NCBI RefSeq assembly: GCF_002443255.2
Contig: NW_019211460.1
Coordinates: 32,339,911 to 32,403,910 of the forward strand
DNA from: Varroa destructor
Lineage: Eukaryota; Arthropoda; Arachnida; Mesostigmata; Varroidae
Length of the DNA stretch: 64,000 bases
Direction of reading: 5' to 3'
Shown: positions 41,326 through 53,700 of the stretch, piece by piece
Numbering within the stretch: the first letter of the stretch is position 1
Layout of the letters: every line of letters starts with the position of its first letter
Program-made: the position numbers and the translations under genes
Notes under the pieces: model-generated
The model's database searches: none
What the model was told of the DNA's origin: nothing
Seen by the model: the letters and a program-made list of their open reading frames with translations, nothing else

Positions 41326-41754
41326 CTATACATCTAACGTGATGAGTCGTGTCTGTGGCGCACACCTCATCCAGAAAAAATTGCCTAGAATGTCTGCTAG
41401 AGTATTATTAAGGTTGGGATGAGAGGACCTAGACCCGTACTCGGACAGATGATGGATAAGCAGCAGCATTTGCCAAATCCTGTTTGTCCCTGTGTATGCT
41501 ATTGCGTTTATGCTCCTCCTGTAACTGGGTCTGTTTAACACATGCACATTCGGCTGTTTGCACTGAGTCGCAGTGTAATGTCTCGCTTTATTCCACACTA
41601 GACTTTCCCAAATGCATGAGCACACGTATACTTTACTAGATTGTGTAATGCTTGTAGATACCGTATTGTGCAATGAAAACGTACCAATTATCGTAATGAT
41701 AACATCCTGAGTAAAGCATTCGTTTAATAAATTCAAGTTTAGCAAGGATTTCAT
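41326..41754 (-). CDS. Unrecognised 142-residue ORF
   Basis: An uninterrupted ATG-initiated frame on the minus strand, unusually long for this AT-rich sequence. The composition is unremarkable (Ser, Thr, Leu, Asn-rich). I see no signal peptide, repeat or family motif, and there is no splice-linked partner. It may be chance. Kept because it is one of the few frames over 100 codons here with a real ATG. Confidence 0.12.
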   Translation of the reverse strand: MKSLLNLNLLNECFTQDVIITIIGTFSLHNTVSTSITQSSKVYVCSCIWESLVWNKARHYTATQCKQPNVHVLNRPSYRRSINAIAYTGTNRIWQMLLLIHHLSEYGSRSSHPNLNNTLADILGNFFWMRCAPQTRLITLDV

Positions 41755-42527
41755 TTCTTTAAATAGAACAGTGTATGCTATACACGAAAGAGCGAAAAGG
41801 TAAAACTGTCAAGTTCTTTTCGACTGAACGTTGTGACTCTTGGCCGATTACCTTTCGCGTGTTAAGGAAAGCAGGGAGCTTGGCTTATTCAAAAAAGACT
41901 AGTACGTCTTCGTTCATACTGCACAGACTGACTGTGGCAAACAAATAGCAGAGTATCTCGACTGGCATGAGTCAATTTGTGCGTTGTCCATCGTAGGCTC
42001 ATTTCGTAAATTATTCGTCGTAATCTTTCTGACTCTAAACTGAACTGAGAATTCGGCGGCCCACTAAACCAATCCGACTCCGGCTTGTCCCGTAGACCAA
42101 GTAAAAGCTTTTCAATATCTCGTTTGATTTACGTTTTATGACTAAATTTAGACGCGAACTATGAAGTGAAGCTATGCATTTTACAAATAAATACCTCTCA
42201 AATATACCTCGAGATATACGACAAGATTTAAATTTGCTTCGTCAGGCCTTCTTATGAGATTCGGTGTTAATGCACACGCACGTTCCATGTAAATACGGCT
42301 ATCGAGCCAGTAAAATATTTGACTCGAGGTAGCTGGCTTATGATTCTTGCCTTCATTTTGACAAAAAAACGAACGGTCAGGGCTTCCGTCTGACTAAAGA
42401 CTACTCAAGTCGTACCAAGAGATTTCAGTGCAAAATTTCTCGTTCAGGCGGGATAACGATCATCAGCTAGTCTAACCGACTACAGTAATCGTCTGAACCT
42501 GAAATGCACCGACATTTGAGATACCAT

Positions 42528-42580
42528 AGTCGAACTATTCCCTTCAATCCTGTGCTAAGACTGAAGGGAATACTTCGACT
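42528..42580. repeat. Hairpin with 19-bp arms
   Basis: Arms 42528-42546 and 42562-42580 pair with one mismatch around a 15-base loop. The left arm is AGTCGAACTATTCCCTTCA. A fold-back of this size could be a small inverted-repeat element or a structured RNA; nothing further identifies it. Confidence 0.8.
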
Positions 42581-45500
42581 GGGGGGCTTCAGACCAGCCA
42601 TATTTGTGCTTAGCGCGGCACTTGCACTAAATAATGGCGTAGTGTCAAATCAGAACCCACGGCAGAACATAAACTAACAGAAACTTTCAGAAAATCATGT
42701 GAGAATTAGAGCCATAATGCATAGGACATTTAGGCTTGCAACTTCAACTTGACCTTTCACAACAAGTTCAAGTACGTGCTACCACTTAAGGTTCAGTAAG
42801 AATAAGCGAAAGGCTACGCGGACAAATAGTCCGCTGAAGTAAATTAATTACAAGGCTGTTTGTGATTGAGATCGTTCTGAACCTAACAAGTTTGTCAGAC
42901 CGTGCGATTAGGTAGCACGAGGCGTCCTTTTCTTGCATTGTGAAGCATCCTCTAAGGGCTGCCTATTGCAGTAATCGACGCAGTCTGATCATTTTTGCGA
43001 CGATTTTGCGCATTTTTAGATTACCCAGAAGAAAACAATCTCTCTCTATCTGTATGCCAGTGTAAAAAACCCTAGTTAGACAGAAACCAGAAAAGGCGTC
43101 ACTTCGTTTGACCCTAACAGATATGTAAATACGTTGCGGCGGTTCACCTGAGTGAAGTAAACAAACGTCATACTAACAACTAATCATGCTAAGGTGCCAT
43201 TGCCATATGCCCGCCTCGAACCAATTTTAAAACTGCTCTGTACATGATAACGAACTGTCGTGACTGCTTCGGTGGGCAGTTTCTTTCTTCATCGATGGAC
43301 AGTCAATACGGTTACACCTGGCTTGCCTTGGTTCAATTGTTCCTGGGTTTTCAAGGTGCCGTTTACTGAACTAAGTTGAAGTTTACTGAACAACTTTGTT
43401 TTACTAAAGCAAAGTTGACACTATGTATTCAAATATTGCAAAATGAACTACGATATCCAACAAGTGGGAGAATAATCATGCTACCAACGTATTGTCATCG
43501 AGACTATCGTCGAGACTATGCATAGATACCCTTAGAGATTAGAAAAATATCTGCTCACTAAACTTTGCGCAAAGATCGAATATTATTTGCTATTTTTAAC
43601 ACATAATTTGTTTTGTCGCTGTTATTGAATGTCGGGTCGGACACCTAAATCACCGCTTAATATGCGATAGCTATACGGGACCAGCCTTGTTTGCCCGATA
43701 AAATTCTCACGAGCAGGTTGACCTTGAACTGCTTTAATTTAATTTCACGGATGTGTGGTAGATCCGGTCATTGAAGGTATTCATAACTTTTTGCAGTATT
43801 AAAATTGTCACAAATCCAGCATAGATGATTGCTCTGAACCGTTACTTTAGGGAGCTTTGACCGCAGATACATTTATACCCAGGTTATATAATACGAAACC
43901 CTTTATGCGTATTTTTATAAATTTTTTTTCTCTTTTTTTTAAATTTTGACTAGTGCCATGTTAAATTTGAATGTCCTTCCTTAAAGAACTACTTTTCCTC
44001 ACAGCACTTTTCATCAACTTTTAACACTCAACTTACCCTAGCCGTCATTTTTTTCGTTAGCAAAACTTTATAGAAGTGGAATATTTATAAGTTATCATGT
44101 CGCTATCAAATTTTAGACGTCAAAACGAGACGGAGAATCTAGGTGTACTTATAAAACCAATATTTTTTTCAAGGACAAGTCTTTTCTATTGGGTACGGTC
44201 AATATATAAAAACTGCCTGAAGATTTAGCGCTAAAATTAATTACAACAGATGGGCTTGCTGTATATTATGATTGTTAGCAATTGCAGTGATACCGTAATG
44301 CTTAATACCAAATGTGCTTTCGGCCACCTTCATCGAAGGCGACTACTTTGTATTGTCCAGCTAACATTTTTTACTCCGTGTTAAAATAATAACTTCATTT
44401 TATTCTTAACAGAATATCATTTTTCACTTTTTATATTTCTAACTAACTTGTGTGTAGCGTAGGATCGCAAACTTTGCGAAACTCCTTAACGGCCATTTTA
44501 ATCCCAGTGATTTTTATTAGTATTAAACGTTTTGCATTTCACGTAAGATTGTCGCCCAAGACTACATCTCCTTTTCTTCCGTCCATGTCTTTTGTAGCCC
44601 AGAAAGTAGGTTAAAAAAGGGTTTGCTCATTCTGCTGTGGAATTTTTATCATTTAAGGAGTATCTGCTGTGTGGGTTAAAACCTTTTTCAAGCTAACAGT
44701 GTGCTACTGAATAGATGAAGGGACAGTGCCCTATAATTGTTATTCTGCTCATTGTTTGTGCGAACTACGTGAAAACAAGCAAAAAGGGTTAGGCAAACAC
44801 CTTTTCGAGACACTGTATACATAATAGAGCAGGACTGAAAGCAGCGATCTTGGCTTCGACATTTTAAGCCAATTATTCTAACAGGTGTCTATGCCATTAT
44901 TTCTACTATAAAGTGCATAATTCTTGCACACATTGTATAATTTCGTCTGATCCTCTGCCATAGTTCCATTTTTCCAACCGCTCGCTGACCTGTTGTATCT
45001 TTTTTTCCTCCTTCGATTTCGCTTTGCATTTTTCGTTCGTGGCAGTCTCGCATCAGCTGTCGTCTGAGGCCCTGTCTTTCGTTGACTATACGACGAGTGA
45101 GTGGTTTCATCCGTTACGCCATAACCGACTATCCCCGGTTGTATTCGTCGTAAGCTGCAATAATGTGTGTGTGTCTATTGTGGCAATTGTCCGTGTTATC
45201 CGCGTGTATATGTTTAACGAAATTGCAGAAGTTTGTTGTCGCTCAAGCTTGCTTCGATACTTAATTTATTTTTATCCTCTCTGTCATAGCCGCCTAACCG
45301 TGATCAAAGTGTTGTTTACCTTTTCCAGTTGCTAAGATTGTCTCTTGCCTTCTATCGCATATACATCTGTGATATGTGTGCTCATATTTCCGTTGCCAAA
45401 CAAGCAATGTCAGCTACTTAGTTAGCGAACGAAGTCAATGTGTTAAATTTTGTACTCATTTATGGAAATACGTGCGGCTTTTTTAGGTTGAAAGATTTGA

Positions 45501-47216
45501 TGAAGCTTTCTATAACATTAGACGTTTATTTTCCTGTGTAAAAAAGTTATAAAACGAGCAATCTTTAGGCCTCCTTACGTGACAGTGGGTAAGTGATTGA
45601 TTACATGATTAACGAAGTACCATTCTAACATGACAAATTCTGAGTGATACAAACCTAACCCACTGGGCTGTCTTTGGGAGTGCTTAGCAGATCACCTTTT
45701 CTAATTGTGCGCGGCAGTACGTTATTTTAATTTTATGCGGTTTATTCATCACATTGATAGACGTATATATTTAGCATTGTTTTTTTTCAGTGTGGAGTGG
45801 GATAACATAACATCAAATATAGTCTTTCATATGCCCTTCTTCTTAGGAGACCGTGAGGTTGGAGTGGTTAACGCACATGTCTTTGAGCGTTTTGCCATGA
45901 TAACTCTAAGCAAACAAGCATGTGGCCATCACTGGTCAAAATATCAGCGTTCAAACAAAAAGGGTTATCACAAGAGAAATACAAACAGCAGATATGCTAC
46001 TTGTATATCATGCCATGTCATAGGCTGGAGAAACTATAGAGTAATACGGTCCCCGGCATAGACATTCTAATGGGGGCAGGCCCTTGATGCTTACGTAAGA
46101 AGTGATTATGGGTACTTGTTTTAATTTTGTTACAATGTTTTGTTAGAAGCTCCTGTTCTTAAAAACTTTGGTAATCTTCGATTCAAACTTGATATTTATA
46201 ATCTGATTTTTACTATTGTTAAGAAGCATCTTTATAGGTGTTTATTTACCATTCTCTTGCGATAAATATTGTTTATTCAATGAAATCTATGTTTGCATTA
46301 TATACATTACCAGTCACTCTCGATAGTAATTAACAGCACCTAAAAGTACATAGGCTAAATTTCAGAGCAGATAAAAGGTTAAAAACATAGCATAATATTG
46401 TAACCCTTAATCTTTGGAATGTAATTTTGGCACTTTCTTGAAGTCTTGCATTGCCGTTAAACAGTTACACCGTGTACTGCCGACGCCTATGCCATATGCC
46501 TACGAGTCTTTTCGGTTATAAATTTATGTAGAAGAAAGGTCAGTTTCCATTGTTTGGCCAATCTCATAACGAAATCCGTCTTTCGAATTTATTTCAATAG
46601 GCTTTTTTTTTTTTAAAAACAGTAAGGTACCTTAAAATGCAACCTCGGTTTAATTCGTTGGCGGGTTGCAGAACTTGATGTGCGACTCGTTCTTTGAAGG
46701 TTCCTACTTATAAGCACTGTCCCTATTCAAGTAGTATGCAACGAGGATAGAGGCCCATTCATTTAGAGCAGCTATAAATGATAGTGCCAAATTTCTTTAC
46801 AAACGCCAGCTAGAAATCAGTTTTTTTTTTTTAGTATCCATGCTACCGATATAACTGTAACAAATAACTTGTTAGTTGGACGTTTCCACTTGGGGAATGT
46901 AAAAGATTCGTTGCTAATGGCGTAAACTTGGGCTTTTTAAGCACTTAAAATGAGAAATATATCAATATTAACGTTTAATGGACACTTGGACTAGCCAGCT
47001 TCAAACGCTTGCTTAGCAGAGTGGCTGAGTAAAAACTATAGGTTACTATTTGCTGTACCAAAGAAACAGGAATAGTATACTGAACTGAATGATGTCATTC
47101 TAAAAAAACTTGCAGGGTCGCGTCTAATATTTGTGCTTATCTCCACTTCATCTCTACGATCATGTAACTTTTCTATGTGATTTATGCTATACCAGCGTTA
47201 ACTTTTTCTTTCACTT

Positions 47217-47241
47217 AAGCGGCTAATTATATTAGCCGCTT
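47217..47241. repeat. Stem-loop with 10-bp arms
   Basis: AAGCGGCTAA and TTAGCCGCTT surround TTATA. A second partial copy of CTTAAGCGG occurs near 47285, and the intervening bases contain AT-rich palindromes (ATATTCGAATAT). Confidence 0.8.
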
Positions 47242-47319
47242 CTTAATATATATTCGAATATTAATATATTCGATACAAGCGTTACTTAAGCGGGATAATT
47301 CTGCACTTCCGTTTCATGC

Positions 47320-47543
47320 TCATGTTAGCTTTATAATTGAATCGAGTGTCGTTTTTAAACTCAGTGGTTTTTGCCCGTATCCACTGTGCATAGTCAGACG
47401 CATAGCGGAACTCCATTGCTCTGATATGCTAATTTTTACGTAAATGAAGGCTTTTTCATTTGTCAGTTCAGTCAGTCGGTGTAATATGCGTTTCTCCGAT
47501 AGCAGTGTCTTTCCACTTTCGTCCTGAACAGTCAAAGTGATTT
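47320..47543 (-). CDS. Weak candidate exon
   Basis: After a CCACCAG acceptor on the minus strand the frame stays open for about 74 codons to a TGA at 47320, with coding-like alternation (ITLTVQDESGKTLL, then EKRILHRLTELTNEKAF). It has no start and no upstream partner was found. I do not recognise the peptide. Confidence 0.15.
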
Positions 47544-48850
47544 CTGGTGGTATTGAAATAAAAAATAGTATCAAACTAACTACTTTTGTGACTTTAGTAG
47601 ATAATGATAACCCGATGTAAACAACTGAATAGATCGATGGGCACCAACTACCTTTTTGAACAATCTAAAAAAACATGAGTGGCATATGGCAGGTGACTTT
47701 TCCCTTTATCGAAAAGAACCTTCATATTCGACAACAAATGTATGCGTATAATGGTAAACCAGTTACCACAGGCACGTTATAGACTAGGTGGCCCAGAATT
47801 TCGTACAGTTTTATACGAACCATTAGATTAAACCATACGTTTCGAGTGTCCGAACTCGATGTGCTCTTCACATTGCTTAGTCGTGCATTTTGCGTTACTG
47901 CTACTACTTAACTCGAACGCAGACACTCATCAACACTGACTTTAGTCGGCCAGAGCTGCTAACATTGGCCAGTGGATCCATACTACATCAACAGTGTCAT
48001 GAATGTAGCGTGTTATTGATGGTCATTACGGGGCAAGCCGCTGCGGATCAATCTAGGCAAAATGCCACCTCCTCTACAGTGTGAATCGACTGCTCTGAAC
48101 ACTCGTCGAAGAAGTCCTTAACGCATCCCAATCACCTTCTATTTGGCATCCGTTTCTTTTTAGTTGAGCCTTGTCTCGACGAAAAAAAACCATGGGCTTG
48201 ATGCGTAGCTTAATAAATTCACTATAAAGCCGTACCTTCTTCCTATGTGACAAGGTCTCACTGTCAATGGGCCGAAGCGGGTTAGCCGACATAAGCCACT
48301 AGCTATTACAAGCGTTACCATCGCAGTCTCTGGTGTAGCTACTGTGTCAGCTTCTTGTCCTATATGACGAAATTTACGCCGGATGCAACGAGTAGACGTC
48401 ATGCAGTAGTAAGAGTAGACGGGTTGTACGTGTGTGCAAGCACGCCTGTGCATTTTGCTATAAATGTGTGTCTACGCAGAGGTGATAGCAGTGACGGTGG
48501 TGATGGTCAGGTTATGTGGCATTTCCCCATTTGCTCCTGGCCCACGCCAACGATATATCGTCCTTAGTGCGCGCACCGATTTGGCCGTCGTAACATGTTA
48601 GACCTCCGCCTGACGTTCTTGATCCTGACTTGTGATAAACCCAACTGATCCCCCACGCTGATCAAATGGGAGAGGTAAACATACTGTAGGTAAAGGTCAG
48701 GGTAGGAAGACAACAGGCGGATGAAATAGATCGCGAACACGACGCACTTATTTTTATTAATCATAAATGTATCCGTTGTATATATAATGCTGCCACGATG
48801 CGTATTAGTTAATCTTCAAACGATTCATTCCACTCTTTTCCTTTGATGTC

Positions 48851-48876
48851 TATATATATATATATATATATGCATA

Positions 48877-48915
<39 letters not shown>
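48851..48915. repeat. TA microsatellite
   Basis: A TA array broken by TGCATATGCA in the middle, making the whole array palindromic. Confidence 0.95.
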
Positions 48916-48919
<4 letters not shown>

Positions 48920-49606
48920 ATATCGTTACGATTATCAAAATTTTGAATTACGGGGAACGACGATCGATAAAACTAGCATTACTGAATAACTCAAATATCA
49001 TATTATCGACATATATATAAACGTGTTAACACCTGTAAGAAATGAGTTTATCATATAAAGGCTTTAAGGTAAAAAATGAACTTTATCTCGTTCTAGAACG
49101 CCTTCACAATCTCTCGAGTACAATCTATCTTCCGTGCAAAAACTACGCTGCCTGTAACACCTTGTGGTCGTTACTGTGTTGCTCGAGCAAAATGTTTCAT
49201 AATCATTTTAGCTGAGATAATCGAAAACATGGCCCTGTCGTCTTTATCAATGCATCGGAGTACAGCCTGTGCCGCACGAAGACTGCCATGTTGTATAATT
49301 AGTCACCCGTCAGCGTGCTTGCCACGATTGAAGTGAGTCGAAAGAACTGTTTAGGTACAGAATAATGCTACGAGCAAAAAAAAAATGATGCTAAAGCTGA
49401 ATAGATAAAAATGAATTTTTCCGCTAATTACGCACAAAGACTCTGGGGTTCTCAGCGCAAAGCAATAGAAGAATCATCAGTTATTTATGCAAGCTCGTAC
49501 AGAAGCTACCGAACGACCGCAAAGGGGGGAAATCTTCGGATCCAGTGTTTAAAATTAGTTGAAATGATTTTGAACGCGACTTCATGACCTGTGAGAGGAC
49601 GTATTC

Positions 49607-49637
49607 TACAGTTGCTATATATATGTATATATGTATA

Positions 49638-49677
<40 letters not shown>

Positions 49678-49692
49678 CATATAGCAACTGTA
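49607..49692. repeat. TA array flanked by 14-bp inverted repeats
   Basis: TACAGTTGCTATAT at 49607-49620 and its exact reverse complement at 49679-49692 bracket a TA/TG array. The whole 86 bp could fold as one hairpin. This is the layout of a tiny fold-back element whose interior has become a microsatellite. Confidence 0.85.
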
Positions 49693-50766
49693 CAAACACT
49701 ACCAACATAGAAGTATTATATGGATCAATATGAGCCTTGTGGCATTTTACTAGATCATTATTAACTGCGAAACCCTATTCCGCGTTAAAGCAGAGTTTTA
49801 AGCCTTGGAACTGCGTCTTGGTTTTGGTGATCACCAATCGCCATTGAACAGTTTCAGCATGTCGAGGTAAAGTTAACTTGATGTTAGCAACGGTGCTAAA
49901 AAAATATTTCATGGTTATACGATTGAAAAAACATGAAATATGGAAATTCCCAGAAAATCTTTGACTATTCTAGCTATTTGCTATATCCTCCTATGGGTGC
50001 ATTCTCTTGGTTCGCTCAATAACGTGAAATTTTGCTGAATAATGTGCGTCATATTGCGAATTTCAATAGAAATGCATTTTTATTAAACAAGAATGCCATC
50101 GGAAAAGCCCTTGTGCATGTTCTCACTTACATAGCTCCAGTCGAAGATCAAACGTCTTTTTATTTGTCAGTGTCGCTTTAGCTGTAGGCTACAGGCAATT
50201 ATGATAAATATGACGCGAATACGGTTTGCCTTCAGAAGACTCGATACATATCCGTGTTCACCGCAGGGAAACTTTCGGAGGTACGGGTTTTGTAACAATG
50301 TTAGAGACGCTAATGCTCCGTAATTTTATCTTTGAACACATAACCTGAACACACAAATAACTCGATTCCTCTAACAGAAATTATTTTCAACATACGTGTT
50401 ATTATACATATATAAAGTCAAGTAATGGAATATTTGGCTTTGCTTTCATAGAAGGATATCCGTCATCTATAATAACAAGTTTTATTAGTTTTTATTGTAC
50501 GAAGTAGGTATATACTGCACGCTCTTTGCTTACCCACGTAACCGGCACCGGTGCTTTCAGTTACCTGCATCTGTTGCTTTTGGGTTTATTATTGGGTTTA
50601 TGATGGCTATCGACATGCTCGCCTATATGTGTGTCGATCGTTGCGTGTGTCTTTATAGTGGTTGTTGTTCGCTTGCGTTTACGGCGGGTTGGGGCTGCAT
50701 GGTGTTTCAATTGTCGACAATTTCTCGTGTTTATTATGGCTCATACTGAAGTCACACGCTCTGCAG

Positions 50767-53700
50767 TGGCCTCGCCGACCGAGTGCTCTCTCTGATGACA
50801 GCTTGGCAAGGATCGCCGCGAGAATGGTGGCACCAGAGATCCAGGGCGACTTCAACCGAACGCTGGACAACGTTTGCGTGGAGCGTCAACCCGGTACCCC
50901 ATCGCATTCGAAAGTGCGACAGGCAAGTAGCAACATAATAGATATTTGAATTATACAATTTACTCAGACTATCTGTGCCTAGCTAGTTTAATTTATACCA
51001 GCTGCAGGACGACAGGGTTAAATCTTGACAATCTCTTCTGCTATGTTTCCAAGGCTGCGTCTAAACAAGGCCAATTATTTTCACGTGCTAAAGGTATTAT
51101 GCTTGACGGTCATATTTATATAATGTAATCTACATTCATCATGGTTACGTTTTCAATTGGGAACTTGAAGCACTCACTAGTCATTTCCAGAATAATGCTT
51201 CTTTAGCTCGCAAATGGGTTTCTATTAGTAACCGTGTGCCAAACGATATTGCCATACAAAGTCGCTAAAATATAGCTCGAGTAAAAAACTCAACAGAAAT
51301 AATAATTTTCGTTTGATAACAGGCTGAAGGTGTGAAGAATACATAAGTCTGAAGCGGCCAATAAATCCAGAGGGCGCTAATAAATACTAACTGCCAAAGT
51401 TGATCATGATGACATAATTGGCAATAGATACATTCCGTTTGAGATTTGCTGTTAATTTGTCCATAAAAAGTTCAATACCGTCAGAAATATCTTTCCAGGA
51501 TACTTTGAATCCAAATGCTATTGAAAATATTTCTGTTTGCTTTATGGAAATCTTTTTCAGGTTTTCTTTTTAGAAGCCGCACATGAATTGTTGGTTTTAT
51601 GTAAAAAACGAAATGCTTCAACTTGGCAGGGGTTTATTTATTATTGGCTGTTCTACGCTCAAATTTCAGTGACGATAAACTGCTTCCCATTATGGTTGCA
51701 AGCTAATTTATATGTTCTTTGGGTCAAGACAGTCGTGATGTCAAACTGTTGGTAACTTGCTGGAAAAAAACCCCGAATGTAAGCGTAACCCTATAAGTCC
51801 TAAATGCTAGACACTTCCTAAGCAATACGAAAGCGGTAAATATTCCCAAGAAGGCAAACAAAACCTGGCAATAACTCGTCAAGATACTACTATCCAGATT
51901 TTTGGATGGGATCATCCACTTTTGTGTAAGATATCTACGACATGCTTAAAATTTATTCTTAATTCGCTCATAAACATTAACCTAAACGTTAGCCTAGGCT
52001 GTATGAGGTCAACTTGGGCAAAAAATATGTATTAGACTGTTTGTTCAACATTTTCTCCTAGTGCAACGCTTTAACCGAATCACCTCTGGTCCTGCACTAG
52101 GGGAGACCTTTTTTAGGACTACAGATCAGTTCATACATTATTAACGAGGCTAAGCCGAATGAATTGTTGCAAACGCTGAAATATTCGTGGTATGGAAACG
52201 TTTCAATGATGTGCAATAAGACTGGACTCGAGTAACTCGATAACAGGAAGCAGAAATTCTAGAAAAGCAAAAAGTTCAAAGATATCAGAAGTTAAAGATA
52301 AGCTTATTTCTATAAATCTCCTTTGTTAGATATGTTATTTTTGAGAAGAACTACTATTTTTAGCTAAATATCTCTGCTCACCGTTTTTTGACCAAATCTC
52401 ATGACAACTATATGTGATAACGTATAGTACGTACATTGAACGTGTAATTATCGCCTCGTTTCAGATACGTACCAATAACATGTGACTCAAATTCTAAATT
52501 GAAGTCTTTGCTCATTATATTGGGTTAGATTATAGCTCTTAACAGAATATAAAAAGTATGCTTGCTTTACAGCTGTGCTTCTAGTCTGAACTTGATCACA
52601 TTTGAAGTTCAGCATTTGTAGTAGTTGCATTTTCTTAGGAGTTAATTTTTAGATATTTTCTGACCAGTCTTTTGTAACGTCCGGGCTCTACGAAAATTAG
52701 CTAGTAAGGCCTTGGATATTCTGTCTTAATTTCGATGCAGAAACCGAATTATTGCTGCTCTTGTCTTACGCAATCTGGTCCTTGGTTTAAATCGTACAGT
52801 TGATCCTGTGGCGTGTACATAGACCCTACACATGCAGTGCATGATTATTTTATAGGTGGATGAGAGAGCCTTTCAACTGTTAGGTTGTGTAGTGCCCAAA
52901 AATACGCTTGCGTGATCCAAAATGACGAACAAAGCAGATAATTTTTTATAATATTTATATAATCTCGCTCAGCATCTCGAAGCTTCAAATTCGTGCACGA
53001 TTATATTGGAAGTTATCATAACTTACAATTTACGCATTGACTTCAATCGGGTCGTAGAATGTAATGGACTAATAAAATCTAAATACATTTGAATTTTTTG
53101 CACAGGACTATCATTGACCGTTATCGATATTTCCAGTAAATATTTATCGACGCAGGCGCGGTAATGAGAAATTTACGCTTGTCGATTCATTGTTATTTGT
53201 CTTTATACACAGCCAAATCTAGCTTCGAGTTTGTGGAGTAGTTTCTCGACGAAATTTTGTACGGGCATTTTATTTACACAAGCTCATCTACGCTTAACCC
53301 GAGTTGATCTCAAAGCGTTGGCACCGCTAAACGATGGCAAACTGTTGATCATTGCGATCTATTTTGCAGAAACGTAGAGTTCATTTCAGAGTTTTGCAGG
53401 GGTTGACGGTGCTAAGAATGTCGATCGTTTTGTTGTTATCTACTTTAGCCACTTCCCGAGAACACAATGATAAAGTAGAAAAGTAAGCAGAGTTGCCACA
53501 ATGTTAAACCGTTACCAGCATGTTTGCAGCACACAGAGTAGATTGTTGATCCACCGCACTAGACCATAGAGTCTAACTATTATAACTACCAAATCTATTT
53601 CTGCCAACTTTCGGACCTCCTAGCTTCGAAGTTATGCGAGACGTCTGTTCTTTCTCACGTAATTGTTACATGGCGTAGGCGGGTAGCCTCGTTTAGGATA

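Larger units (their letters stand above)
35901..50766. other. Probable long first intron of QPCT
   Basis: If the signal-peptide exon at 35808 belongs to QPCT this is one intron of 14.9 kb; otherwise it is intergenic. It holds an exon-like stretch (39545-39727), an unrecognised minus-strand frame (41326-41754), a weak minus-strand exon-like frame (47320-47543), several hairpins and two large TA arrays. I see no recognisable transposase or reverse transcriptase. Confidence 0.4.

Noticed and set aside
45705..46061. 118-codon frame, plus strand
   Set aside because: It starts at TTG in AT-rich sequence; no motif, no splice-linked partner.
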